Assembly (NCBI GenBank): GCA_035555675.1
Contig: DATMGH010000041.1
Span: 41,286-105,285 of the forward strand
Direction of reading: 5' to 3'
DNA length: 64,000 nucleotides
Source: Solirubrobacter sp035555675
Lineage (GTDB): Bacteria > Actinomycetota > Thermoleophilia > Solirubrobacterales > Solirubrobacteraceae
Part shown: piece after piece, positions 11,139-18,680 of the stretch
Position numbering within the stretch: position 1 is the first letter of the stretch
How the letters are laid out: each line of letters begins with the position of its first letter
Notes under the pieces: model-generated
The model's input: the letters and a program-made list of their open reading frames with translations, nothing else
The model's database searches: none
Told to the model about the DNA's origin: nothing
Position numbers and translations under genes: made by a program

Positions 11139-12035
11139 ATGGACCTCGACGTCTACGGTCTCTGCCTCGGCGGCAACGTGTTCGGCTGGACGGCCGACCG
11201 CGATGCGTCGTTCGCCGTGCTCGACGCCTACGTCGAGGCCGGCGGGAACTTCATCGACACCGCCGACACCTACATGCGCCCGAACATGGGCACGTCGGAG
11301 ACGATCATCGGCGACTGGATGGCGGCGCGCGGGAACCGCGACGACCTGGTGATCGCGACCAAGGTCGGGTCCGACGGCGGACTGTCGGCGGCGAACATCG
11401 CGGCGCACGTCGACGGGTCGCTGCGGCGGCTGCGGACGGACCGGATCGATCTCTACTACGCGCACAAGGACATCGGCGACGTGCCGGTCGCCGAGACCGT
11501 GCGCGCGTTCGACGCGCTCGTGCGGGCGGGGAAGGTGCGCAGGCTGGGCGCGTCCAACGTGCCGCCGGCGCGCCTGCTCGAGTCGCTCGAGATCGCGGCG
11601 GCCGAGGGCCTGACGGCGTACACGTGGCTGCAGCCGCACTACAACCTGGTCGAGCGGGAGACCTACGAGCGCGACTACGCGCCGCTGGTCGCGCGGTTCG
11701 ACCTGGCGGTGGCGCCGTACTACGCGCTCGCGTCCGGCTTTCTGACCGGCAAGTACCGGCCGGACGGCGCGCGCGGGGACTCGCCGCGCGCCGAGCGGGC
11801 GTCGTCGTATCTGGACGCGCGCGGGATCGCGGTGCTGGACGCGCTGGACGAGGTCGCGGCGGCGCACGGCGTGCCGGTGGCGGCGGTCGCGGTCGCCTGG
11901 CTGCTGGTCAAGCCGCACGTGGCGGCGCCGATCGCCAGCGCGCGCACGCCCGAGCAGCTCGCCGCCGTGCTGCCGGCAGTGAATGTGGAGTTGACCGCGG
12001 GCGACGTCGCCCGCCTGGACGAGGTATCGGCCTGA
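11139..12035 (+). CDS. Aldo-keto reductase
   Basis: 298-residue NADPH-dependent oxidoreductase with a TIM barrel. The catalytic tetrad is recognisable: Asp in FIDTADTY with Tyr close behind, Lys in VIATKVG, and His in DLYYAHKD. The cofactor end reads PIASARTPEQL. It resembles the YajO/YghZ group of aldo-keto reductases. The stop overlaps the methyltransferase start (TGATG), so the two are co-translated. The substrate is unknown. Confidence 0.9.
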   Translation: MDLDVYGLCLGGNVFGWTADRDASFAVLDAYVEAGGNFIDTADTYMRPNMGTSETIIGDWMAARGNRDDLVIATKVGSDGGLSAANIAAHVDGSLRRLRTDRIDLYYAHKDIGDVPVAETVRAFDALVRAGKVRRLGASNVPPARLLESLEIAAAEGLTAYTWLQPHYNLVERETYERDYAPLVARFDLAVAPYYALASGFLTGKYRPDGARGDSPRAERASSYLDARGIAVLDALDEVAAAHGVPVAAVAVAWLLVKPHVAAPIASARTPEQLAAVLPAVNVELTAGDVARLDEVSA

Positions 12036-12622
12036 TGGACGAGACGCGCCAGACATTCCTGGACGAGCTGTACGCGCACGGACGTGCGCACGACGAGCAG
12101 CGGGAGGATCGCGTCGCGCGCCTGCGCAACGTCGAGCCGGAGACCGCCGAGCTGCTGGGCGTGCTGGTGCGCGCCCTGCAGGCCCGGCGCGTGCTCGAGA
12201 TCGGCACCTCCAACGGCTTCTCGACGATCTGGCTCGCCGACGCCGCCGAGGCGGTCGGCGGGCACGTCGTGTCGCTGGAGATCGAGGCGGCGCGGTCCGC
12301 GCAGGCGGCGGAGAACGTGGCCGAGGCCGGCGTGGCGTCGTTCGTGGAGCTGCGCGTCCAGGACGCCGGCGAAGCGCTGGCGGCGTTCGGGGACGCCGCG
12401 TTCGACCTGATCTTCCTCGACGCCGAGCGGCCGCACTACGCCGGCTACTGGCCGGACCTCGTGCGCGTGCTGCGCGCGAACGGGCTGCTCGTGGTCGACG
12501 GGACGCTCTCGCACGCGCGCGAGCTGGTCGAGTTCTCCGAGCTGGTCTACGCCGATCCGGGCGTGACGTCGACGCTCGTGACCGTCGGCGCGGGCGTGCA
12601 GCTGATCGTCAAGTCGCCGTGA
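12035..12622 (+). CDS. O-methyltransferase, SAM-dependent (catechol-OMT-like)
   Basis: 195 residues. The SAM site RRVLEIGTSNGFSTIWLA is motif I. VVSLEIE supplies the acidic residue that binds the ribose. FDLIFLDAERPHYAGYW carries the metal-binding Asp typical of the cation-dependent methyltransferase 3 family. Such enzymes methylate catechol-like hydroxyls. It is coupled to the aldo-keto reductase by a TGATG overlap. The acceptor is unknown. Confidence 0.88.
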   Translation: MDETRQTFLDELYAHGRAHDEQREDRVARLRNVEPETAELLGVLVRALQARRVLEIGTSNGFSTIWLADAAEAVGGHVVSLEIEAARSAQAAENVAEAGVASFVELRVQDAGEALAAFGDAAFDLIFLDAERPHYAGYWPDLVRVLRANGLLVVDGTLSHARELVEFSELVYADPGVTSTLVTVGAGVQLIVKSP

Positions 12623-12640
12623 GGTCGCGCGGCGCCCGGG

Positions 12641-13027
12641 CTAGGTGAACGGGACGATCGGGACCTCCCAGAGGAAGGACGCGACGGCCGCGGCGGCGAC
12701 GGCCAGCGCGATCGCGAGGCCGACCACGATCCGCTGCGCGCGCGACGTCTCCTTCGCCGTCTGCTTGGCCTGCTCGGCCTTCTCGATCGCGATCTCGAGC
12801 GCGCGGGCGGCCCAGGCGAACTCGAGCGAGAGGATCGCCAGCGCGACCGGGATCACCGCGAGCGCCGGGCCAGGCAGGACGACCATCGCCAGCCCCGCCA
12901 GCAGCAGCGTGAAGCCGCCGAGCACGTAGAGCGCCCGCACCCACAGCGGGCGCTCGGCGTGCCGCTCGCGCTGGTCGCGCATGCGCTCGACCAGCGTCGG
13001 CTTCGGGACTTCGTCTCCCGTGCTCAC
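12641..13027 (-). CDS. PGPGW-type two-helix membrane protein
   Basis: 128 residues from GTG 13027. Two membrane spans (ALYVLGGFTLLLAGLAMVV and IVVGLAIALAVAAAAVASF) flank a helical loop (EIAIEKAEQAKQTAKE). The LPGPALAVIP segment after the first span matches the motif of the putative transmembrane PGPGW family. Its start overlaps the M23 stop by 4 bp (GTGA), making it last in a four-gene minus-strand operon. The function is unknown. Confidence 0.8.
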   Translation of the reverse strand: MSTGDEVPKPTLVERMRDQRERHAERPLWVRALYVLGGFTLLLAGLAMVVLPGPALAVIPVALAILSLEFAWAARALEIAIEKAEQAKQTAKETSRAQRIVVGLAIALAVAAAAVASFLWEVPIVPFT

Positions 13028-14172
13028 CCTTCGCCGATGAAGTCGCGGACCTCGACGAGCGCGCCCGGCCGCTCCGTGGTGTCGGTCAGCGCCGCGCCGG
13101 CGCGCTTCTGCCAGGCGACCAGGAAGTCGTGTGGGTCGACCGCCTTGCCGCCGTCCGGGTGGATCTCGAAGTGCAGGTGCGGCGGCGTCGGCTCGGCGTC
13201 GCCGGTGTTGCCGGTGTAGCCGAGGATCGTGCCCGCCTCGACGTGCCGGTCGTTGACGGCGGCCGGCGCGAACGACGCCAGGTGGGCGTAGAAGAACTGG
13301 TCGCCGCTGTCGGCGTAGACCCACAGGCGGTTGCCGGAGATCGGCAGCGAGCCGACGTTCTTGATCACGCCGTCGGACACCGCGACCACCGGGGTGCCGA
13401 AGTCCGCGAACAGGTCGTTGCCTTCGTGGAAGCCGGTGTCGGCCCGGAACGAGCCGAACGGCCCGCCGATCGTCGTCGGGCCGCCGACCGGGAACACGAA
13501 CCGCGTCGACAGCAGCCGCTTCTTCCAGGCCGGGGCGCGCGGCTTGGGCTTGGGGGTCGGCGTGGGCGTCGCGGTCGGAGCCGCGGACGGTGTCGCGGTC
13601 GCGGTGGCGGTCGGCGACGCCGCCGGCGCGCCGAAGCTCGCCGCCACGTCGGCCACGACCACCTTCGTCCCGGCCGGCACGCCGTCGCGGTCCTCCGTGA
13701 GCGTCACGGTCAGCCCCGCGCCGCCGTCGTTGACCACGACCTTGCCGCCGTCGAACGTGTACGTCTTGCGGGACTCGACGTCGCCGATCGAGCGCTCCCC
13801 GACGACCAGGTCGCGCACGCTCCCGCGGTACTCGACGCCCTTGGCGGTCGCGTCCGCCGAGCGCAGGACCACCGACGCGGTCACCGCGCCGTCGAACAGG
13901 TCGACGTCATCGGCCTCGGCGTGCGCCTCCGCCTCCCCGCTGCGGCTGGACGTGCTGACGCTGACGAACCCGTCGCCCAGCTCCACGCCGTCCGGCAGCC
14001 GCGCCGGGATGCTCTTGCTCGCGGACGAGCCCGCGGACGCGCTGACCGGGGCGACCCGGCCGAGGTCGCCGCGGAGCACCGCCGCCGACGCCTTCGGCGG
14101 CGCCTGGGCGGCCGCCGGGCGCACCAGCGCCACCGCGGCGACCGCGACCGCTACCGCAAGCAACAAACGCAC
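13024..14172 (-). CDS. Secreted M23 (LytM-type) peptidoglycan endopeptidase
   Basis: 382 residues from GTG 14172. Signal peptide (RLLLAVAVAVAAVALV); a beta-rich middle (about 60-180); an Ala/Thr/Pro spacer (185-212); then a C-terminal M23 domain. Zinc ligands are H249 and D253 in GFHEGNDL, and H334 in PHLHFEI with H332 beside it; H297 in YAHLAS is the usual catalytic partner. All are present, so it should cleave cell-wall cross-links. It follows the ABC permease by 20 bp and overlaps the PGPGW gene. Confidence 0.9.
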   Translation of the reverse strand: MRLLLAVAVAVAAVALVRPAAAQAPPKASAAVLRGDLGRVAPVSASAGSSASKSIPARLPDGVELGDGFVSVSTSSRSGEAEAHAEADDVDLFDGAVTASVVLRSADATAKGVEYRGSVRDLVVGERSIGDVESRKTYTFDGGKVVVNDGGAGLTVTLTEDRDGVPAGTKVVVADVAASFGAPAASPTATATATPSAAPTATPTPTPKPKPRAPAWKKRLLSTRFVFPVGGPTTIGGPFGSFRADTGFHEGNDLFADFGTPVVAVSDGVIKNVGSLPISGNRLWVYADSGDQFFYAHLASFAPAAVNDRHVEAGTILGYTGNTGDAEPTPPHLHFEIHPDGGKAVDPHDFLVAWQKRAGAALTDTTERPGALVEVRDFIGEG

Positions 14173-14192
14173 CCGATGAGTGTGCCAAGCGG

Positions 14193-14966
14193 CTACTTCG
14201 CCGCGACCTGCCGGTAGCGGCGGGCGGCCAGCGGCGCGAAGATCCCCAGCAGCACGAAGCACCACACGAACGCCATCCAGACGTCGGTGTTGGCGGGCGT
14301 CCCCAGCCACAGCGAGCGCACCGCGTCGACCACCGTCGTGAACGGGTTCGCCTCCGCGAACTGGCGCAGCCCGTCCGGCATCGAGGAGGCCGGGACGAAC
14401 GCCGAGGAGGCGAACGTGAGCGGGAAGATCGCCACGAAGCCGATCGAGTTCGCGGTCTCCGGCGAGGACGAGAACAGGCCCAGCAGCGCGAACACCCACG
14501 AGAACGCGTAACCGAACAGCAGCAGCAGGACGATCCCGAGCAGGACCTCGGGGACGGTCGTGTCCTGGAAGTTGAAGCCGCAGGCGAACCCGACGGCGAG
14601 CAGCACGGTCAGCGACAGGCAGTTGAGCAGCACGTCGGACAGCGTCCGGCCGGTCAGGACCGCCGCGCGCGACATCGGCAGCGAGCGGAAACGGTCGATC
14701 AGGCCCTTCTTGACGTCCTCGGAGAGCCCGAGCGCCGTCACGAACCCGCCGAACGAGATCGACTGCACGATGATGCCCGGCATCAGGAAGTCGACGTAGT
14801 CGAACCCGGGCGTCTGGATCGCGCCGCCGAAGACGTACACGAACAGCAGCACGAACATCACCGGCTGGATCGTGTACGCGGTCAGCAGGTCCGGCTGGCG
14901 CGGGATCCGCTTGAGGTTGCGGCGCGCCAGGACGATCGTGTCCGACACGGTCAGCGCGAAGCTCAT
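14193..14966 (-). CDS. ABC-2 type transporter permease (DrrB-like)
   Basis: 257 residues with six predicted spans. MPGIIVQSISFGGFVTALGL and KKGLIDRFRSLPMSR match the ABC2 membrane domain of DrrB-type exporters. ATG 14966 overlaps the ATPase stop by 4 bp (ATGA). With the ATPase it forms a half-transporter pair likely to export hydrophobic compounds or lipids. The substrate is not predictable. Confidence 0.92.
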   Translation of the reverse strand: MSFALTVSDTIVLARRNLKRIPRQPDLLTAYTIQPVMFVLLFVYVFGGAIQTPGFDYVDFLMPGIIVQSISFGGFVTALGLSEDVKKGLIDRFRSLPMSRAAVLTGRTLSDVLLNCLSLTVLLAVGFACGFNFQDTTVPEVLLGIVLLLLFGYAFSWVFALLGLFSSSPETANSIGFVAIFPLTFASSAFVPASSMPDGLRQFAEANPFTTVVDAVRSLWLGTPANTDVWMAFVWCFVLLGIFAPLAARRYRQVAAK

Positions 14967-15925
14967 GCGGGCACCTTCTCGTTCTCGTCTTCGGTGGCGT
15001 GGCCGGTCAGCGCGATGAACACGTCGTCGAGCGTCGGGCGGCGCAGCGCGATGTCGTCGATCCCGACGCCCGCGCCGTCGAGCCGGCGGACCGCCTCGGC
15101 GATCGCGCCCTGGTGCCCGCGCAGCGGCACGCGCACGAGGCCGTCCTCGCACGTCGGCCGGTCGGCGGCCAGGTCGGCCAGCGCGGCGATCGCGGCGTCC
15201 GCGTCGGCCCGGTCCTCGAGCGTCACGTCCAGGCGCTCGCCGCCGACGCGGTCCTTGAGCTCGTCCGGCGTGCCGCCGGCGATCACGCTGCCGTGGTCGA
15301 TCACGACGATCCGCTCCGCGAGCCGGTCGGCCTCCTCCAGGTACTGCGTGGTCAGCAGCACGGTCGTGCCCTCGGCCACGCGCGCCTCGATCGTCTCCCA
15401 CATGCCCAGCCGCGCGCGCGGATCCAGGCCCGTGGTCGGCTCGTCGAGGAAGATCACCGGCGGGCGGTAGACCAGCGCGGCCGCGAGGTCCAGCCGCCGC
15501 CGCATGCCGCCCGAGTACGTCTTCGCGGGACGGTTGGCCGCTTCGGTGAGGTCGAACCGCTCGAGCAGCTCGTCGGCCCGCTTGCGCGCCTCGGGGCGCG
15601 GCAGGTGGTAGAGCTGGCCGACCATCTCGAGGTTCTCGAACCCGGTGAGGTTGTCGTCGACCGCCGCGTACTGCCCGGCGAGCCCGATCTTGGTGCGCAG
15701 CTCGTCGGCATCGCGCTCCACGTCGAGCCCGGCGACGCGCGCGCTGCCGCCGTCGGGCTTGAGCAGCGTGGCCAGGATCCGCACCGCGGTGGTCTTTCCG
15801 GCTCCGTTGGGGCCGAGCAGGCCGAGGATCGTGCCCGTCGGCGCCGCGAAGTCCACGCCTCGCAGCGCGTCAACCGAACCGTAGGACTTCCGCAACCCCT
15901 CGACGACGATCGCCTGATCCGTCAT
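14963..15925 (-). CDS. ABC transporter ATP-binding protein (DrrA-like)
   Basis: About 320 residues. Walker A GPNGAGKT is in LLGPNGAGKTTAV. The signature is YSGGMRRRLDLAAAL. Walker B is VIFLDEPTTGLDP, and the switch His is in LLTTQYLEEA (Q-loop and H-loop region). A C-terminal domain of the DrrA type follows (about 220-315). Starts at ATG 15925 and GTG 15928 are both possible. First gene of the minus-strand operon that continues with permease, M23 peptidase and PGPGW protein. Confidence 0.94.
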   Translation of the reverse strand: MTDQAIVVEGLRKSYGSVDALRGVDFAAPTGTILGLLGPNGAGKTTAVRILATLLKPDGGSARVAGLDVERDADELRTKIGLAGQYAAVDDNLTGFENLEMVGQLYHLPRPEARKRADELLERFDLTEAANRPAKTYSGGMRRRLDLAAALVYRPPVIFLDEPTTGLDPRARLGMWETIEARVAEGTTVLLTTQYLEEADRLAERIVVIDHGSVIAGGTPDELKDRVGGERLDVTLEDRADADAAIAALADLAADRPTCEDGLVRVPLRGHQGAIAEAVRRLDGAGVGIDDIALRRPTLDDVFIALTGHATEDENEKVPA

Positions 15926-15990
15926 CACCCCGACGCTACCGGCTCAGAGGGCACCGGATGGTTCGGTTGGGCACACTCTCATCTTCGGGA

Positions 15991-17142
15991 ATGGAGATCG
16001 ACCGCGAGAGCCTGCTGGTCGTGCTGGCGGTGGCCGCGGCGGCCCCGCTGCTCGCCGACCTCCCGCGGCGCGTGCGCGTGCCCGGCGTGGTGGCCGAGAT
16101 CCTGCTCGGCATCGTCGTCGGGCCGCAGGTGCTCGACTTCGCGCACACCGACGCGCTGATCGAGGCGCTGTCGCAGTTCGGACTCGCGTTCCTGTTCTTC
16201 ATGGCCGGGATGGAGATCGACTTCGAGCGCGTGCGCGGTGTCCCGCTGCGGCTGGCCGCGCGCGGCTGGGCCGCGTCGCTCGCGCTCGGCATGGTCGTGG
16301 CCGCGCTGCTGTACGCGCTCGGCGTGATCGGCGCCCCGATCCTGGTCGGCCTGGCGCTCACCACGACCGCGCTCGGCGCGCTGGTCCCGATCCTCAAGGA
16401 CGCCGGGCTGGCCGACGGCCGGCTCGGCACGCGCGTGCTGGCGGCCGGCGCCGCGGGCGAGTTCGGGCCGATCGTCGCGCTCTCGATCATCCTCGCGATC
16501 GCGTCCGGCGAGCTGTGGCGGACGCTGCTGCTGGGCGTGTTCGCGGCGGCCGCGATCGCGCTCGGGCTGCTCGCCACGCGCGTGCGGCCGGGGCGGGTCG
16601 TGCGGCTCGTGGAGGCGACGATGCACGCCAGCGGCCAGGTCGCGCTGCGGCTCGCGCTGCTGCTGCTCGGCGGCCTCGTCGTGCTGGCGGGCACGCTCGG
16701 GCTGGACGTGGTCCTGGGCGCGTTCACCGCGGGGCTGATCGTCGGGCTGGTGGCGCGCGGCGAGGCCGCGCACGCGTTCCACGTCAAGCTCGACGGCGTC
16801 GGCTACGGGTTCCTGATCCCGATCTTCTTCATCGCCACCGGGCTCGACTTCGACCTCGACGCGCTGCTCTCGGACGCGGCGACGCTCGCGCTGGTGCCCG
16901 GCTTCGCGCTCGTGTTCCTGCTCGTGCGCGGGCTGCCGGCCTGGTGGTTGAACCGCGACCTGCCGGCCGGCGAGCGGGTCGCGCTGACGCTGATGGTCTC
17001 GGCCGCGCTGCCGCTGGTGGTGGCGATCACCGAGGTGGCGGTGGACGCCGGGCGGCTCGACGCGCAGGACGCGGCCGCGCTGGTCGGCGCGGGCATGCTG
17101 TCGCTGCTGCTGTTCCCGCTGCTCGGGATGCGCAGGGCGTAG
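15991..17142 (+). CDS. Cation:proton antiporter (CPA2/Kef-type membrane domain)
   Basis: About 383 residues from ATG 15991; an in-frame ATG at 15958 adds 11 residues. There are 11-12 hydrophobic spans. PGVVAEILLGIVVGPQVL, LAFLFFMAGMEIDF and GFLIPIFFIATGLDFD are hallmarks of the sodium/hydrogen exchanger fold of the CPA2 family. No C-terminal TrkA-N/RCK domain is present, so it lacks the nucleotide-gating module of full Kef proteins. It probably exchanges Na+ or K+ for H+ at the membrane. Confidence 0.9.
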   Translation: MEIDRESLLVVLAVAAAAPLLADLPRRVRVPGVVAEILLGIVVGPQVLDFAHTDALIEALSQFGLAFLFFMAGMEIDFERVRGVPLRLAARGWAASLALGMVVAALLYALGVIGAPILVGLALTTTALGALVPILKDAGLADGRLGTRVLAAGAAGEFGPIVALSIILAIASGELWRTLLLGVFAAAAIALGLLATRVRPGRVVRLVEATMHASGQVALRLALLLLGGLVVLAGTLGLDVVLGAFTAGLIVGLVARGEAAHAFHVKLDGVGYGFLIPIFFIATGLDFDLDALLSDAATLALVPGFALVFLLVRGLPAWWLNRDLPAGERVALTLMVSAALPLVVAITEVAVDAGRLDAQDAAALVGAGMLSLLLFPLLGMRRA

Positions 17143-17155
17143 CGCCGCGCCCTGA

Positions 17156-17191
17156 CTAGGTGGAGTTCCTGAGGAGGTTGTTCATCCGGGC
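17156..17191 (+). repeat. Left inverted-repeat arm of the degenerate outer IS
   Basis: CTAG, 5 nt, then a 27-bp core at 17165-17191 (GTTCCTGAGGAGGTTGTT and on). The core recurs inverted at 18645-18671 with one mismatch. The CTAG at both outer ends may be a target-site duplication. Confidence 0.75.
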
Positions 17192-17402
17192 GTCCTACTG
17201 GGCCGGTTGGATCGGTCCTCGCCCCCGGGAGCCGGTGGCCAACGGCACCGACGAGCACCGCGTCCAAGCGGTGGCGGCGTTGCGCCGGGTGCGTTTCAAC
17301 GGCCCGGCGATCGCCGAGGTCCTGGCCATGCCGGTCTGGACCGTGTCGGGCGCGGATCGGGATGGGCCGAGCGCGTCCACAGCGACGTCAAGAGCCTGGG
17401 CA
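17160..17402 (+). pseudogene. Remnant of an IS481-type transposase (N-terminal part)
   Basis: GTG 17160 opens a frame reading FLRRLFIRASYW, then VQAVAALRRVRFNGPAIAEV and LAMPVWTVSG, which is the helix-turn-helix of IS481-family transposases. The reading then breaks: homology continues in another frame as ERVHSDVKSLG (compare VHIDVKKLG, the start of the integrase core). The IS982-type element at 17403 ends it. It is frameshifted, truncated and inactive. The family assignment is from memory of the family pattern. Confidence 0.65.
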
Positions 17403-18403
17403 GCTAGATGATTGATGCCACGGTTTCTTAGGCGGTGAGGTCGGCGAAGGTGCGGGTGGGTCGGCCGAGGCTGTGGTTGAGCCGGATGCCGGCGCTGTAG
17501 GCCAGCAGCTTGGACGCGATTCGTGCGCGCAGGCCGTGCAGGGTGCGGGCTCGGTGGCGTTCGAGGCCGAGTTGGTCTTTGAGGGTCCAGAAGATCGATT
17601 CGATCCGTTGGCGGATGCCGGAGAGGTGCAGGCCGTTGTCGGGCTCGGTCTTGCGCGCGGGGCGCAGGACCGCGGCCTGGTAGTGCTCGGCGGCGTGGGC
17701 GGCGAACTCCGCGCCGGCGTAGCCCTTGTCGCAGATGATTGTCTCGCCGCCGCGCAGGGCGAGCGCGAACAAGCGGCGCGCGACGTCACGCTCCTTGTGA
17801 TCGGCTGGGGCGAGGATGACGGCGCGGATCGTGCCGTCGGGGGCGCCGAGCAGGTGCAGCCGCATCCCCCAAAACCACCTGGAGTGACTCCGGGAGTGGC
17901 CGTGTGAGCACGCGTCGGCCAGCTGCGAGCGGCGCGCGGTTTCGACCGAGCGCCCGCACTCCACGGGGTGTGGAGTCCAGCAGCACGATCGAGTCCCGGT
18001 AGCCGGGGCTGTCTCGCGCGAAGGCGGCCATCAGTGCCTCGATGGCCTCAGCCAGCCGCGCGCGGCGCTTCCAGTAGCCGTCCTGGCGCGGCAGCTGGGC
18101 AAACAGCTCGCGCAGCTGCCTGGCTGCGGCCCGCAGCAACGCGCGGTCAGACGGGATATCGAGCACAGCTTGGGCGACCGCGAGCGTCACGATCTCCGGA
18201 TCGGTCACCCGCCGGCGCGCGTTCTCGGCCCGCGCGGGCAGCATGTCGTCCGCCGCGTAATAGACAGTTATCACCAGCAGGTCGAGGTCGGCGAGCATCG
18301 TGGCCCCCTGGGGCAGACGGTGAGAACTACGGCACCGCCGACTTCGACCTGCACTCCATAACTCCGCCCGCCACGACCAAAGCCATGGCATCAATCATCT
18401 AGC
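17403..18403 (-). mobile_element. IS982-type insertion sequence (about 1.0 kb) nested in the IS481 remnant
   Basis: Perfect terminal inverted repeats GCTAGATGATTGATGCCA, at 17403-17420 and inverted at 18386-18403; similarity continues weakly inward. The element carries one transposase frame pair on the minus strand. It interrupts the IS481-like transposase right after DVKSLG. A clean target duplication is not obvious. Confidence 0.85.
17428..18298 (-). pseudogene. IS982-type DDE transposase with a +1 frameshift
   Basis: The N-terminal frame starts at ATG 18298 (LADLDLLVITVYYAADDM) and runs to LLDSTP, holding the first catalytic Asp. A run of four C on the minus strand (17965-17968) has one base too many. 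The protein resumes in the next frame as VECGRSVETARR, SHSRWFWGMRLHLLG, TIICDKGY (second Asp) and RQRIESIFWTLKDQLGLE (Glu), ending at 17428. The DDE triad is intact once frames are joined. It is either a dead copy, a programmed frameshift or a sequence error. About 289 residues when repaired, close to family length. Confidence 0.85.
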
Positions 18404-18413
18404 GCGGCGGGGT

Positions 18414-18464
18414 GGGGGTGTTTCGAGAAAGCTCACACTGTGTGAGCTTTCTCGAAACACCCCC
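18414..18464. repeat. 51-bp perfect palindrome (25-bp arms, 1-nt centre)
   Basis: Arms GGGGGTGTTTCGAGAAAGC plus TCACAC pair perfectly around T18439. It starts 11 bp after the IS982-type end. There is no T-run outside the stem. It could be a bidirectional terminator, a protein-binding site or an IS end. Confidence 0.85.
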
Positions 18465-18644
18465 CCGAACGCGCCAGAGCGTCGATATGGATCAGCTCGC
18501 CGGGCCGCTGTCAGCGGGGCGCTAAAGAGCGATCCAACAGACCCGGCGCGCCCACGGCGCGATAGCGCGCGACCACCCGTGCTCGATCACGCCCGACACC
18601 ATCCTTGGATCTGGGGACCTCGAGAACCACCAGCCTCTAAGGAG
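18465..18644. other. Non-coding remainder of the degenerate IS
   Basis: Between the 51-bp palindrome and the right inverted-repeat arm. Reading inward from the right arm gives FLRRLLIRAS, as in the left end, but no further transposase sequence is recognisable. I see no gene here. Confidence 0.5.
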
Positions 18645-18680
18645 GCCCGGATCAACAACCTCCTCAGGAACGACAACTAG
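18645..18680 (-). repeat. Right inverted-repeat arm of the degenerate outer IS
   Basis: Inverted copy of 17156-17191: 26 of 27 core positions match, then 5 nt and CTAG. The terminal CTAG contains the glyS stop codon, so the insertion abuts glyS exactly. Confidence 0.75.

Noticed and set aside
18414..18464. 51-bp palindrome as an ordinary intrinsic terminator
   Set aside because: No T-tract follows on either side and it is not directly behind a functional gene; left as an unexplained palindrome.
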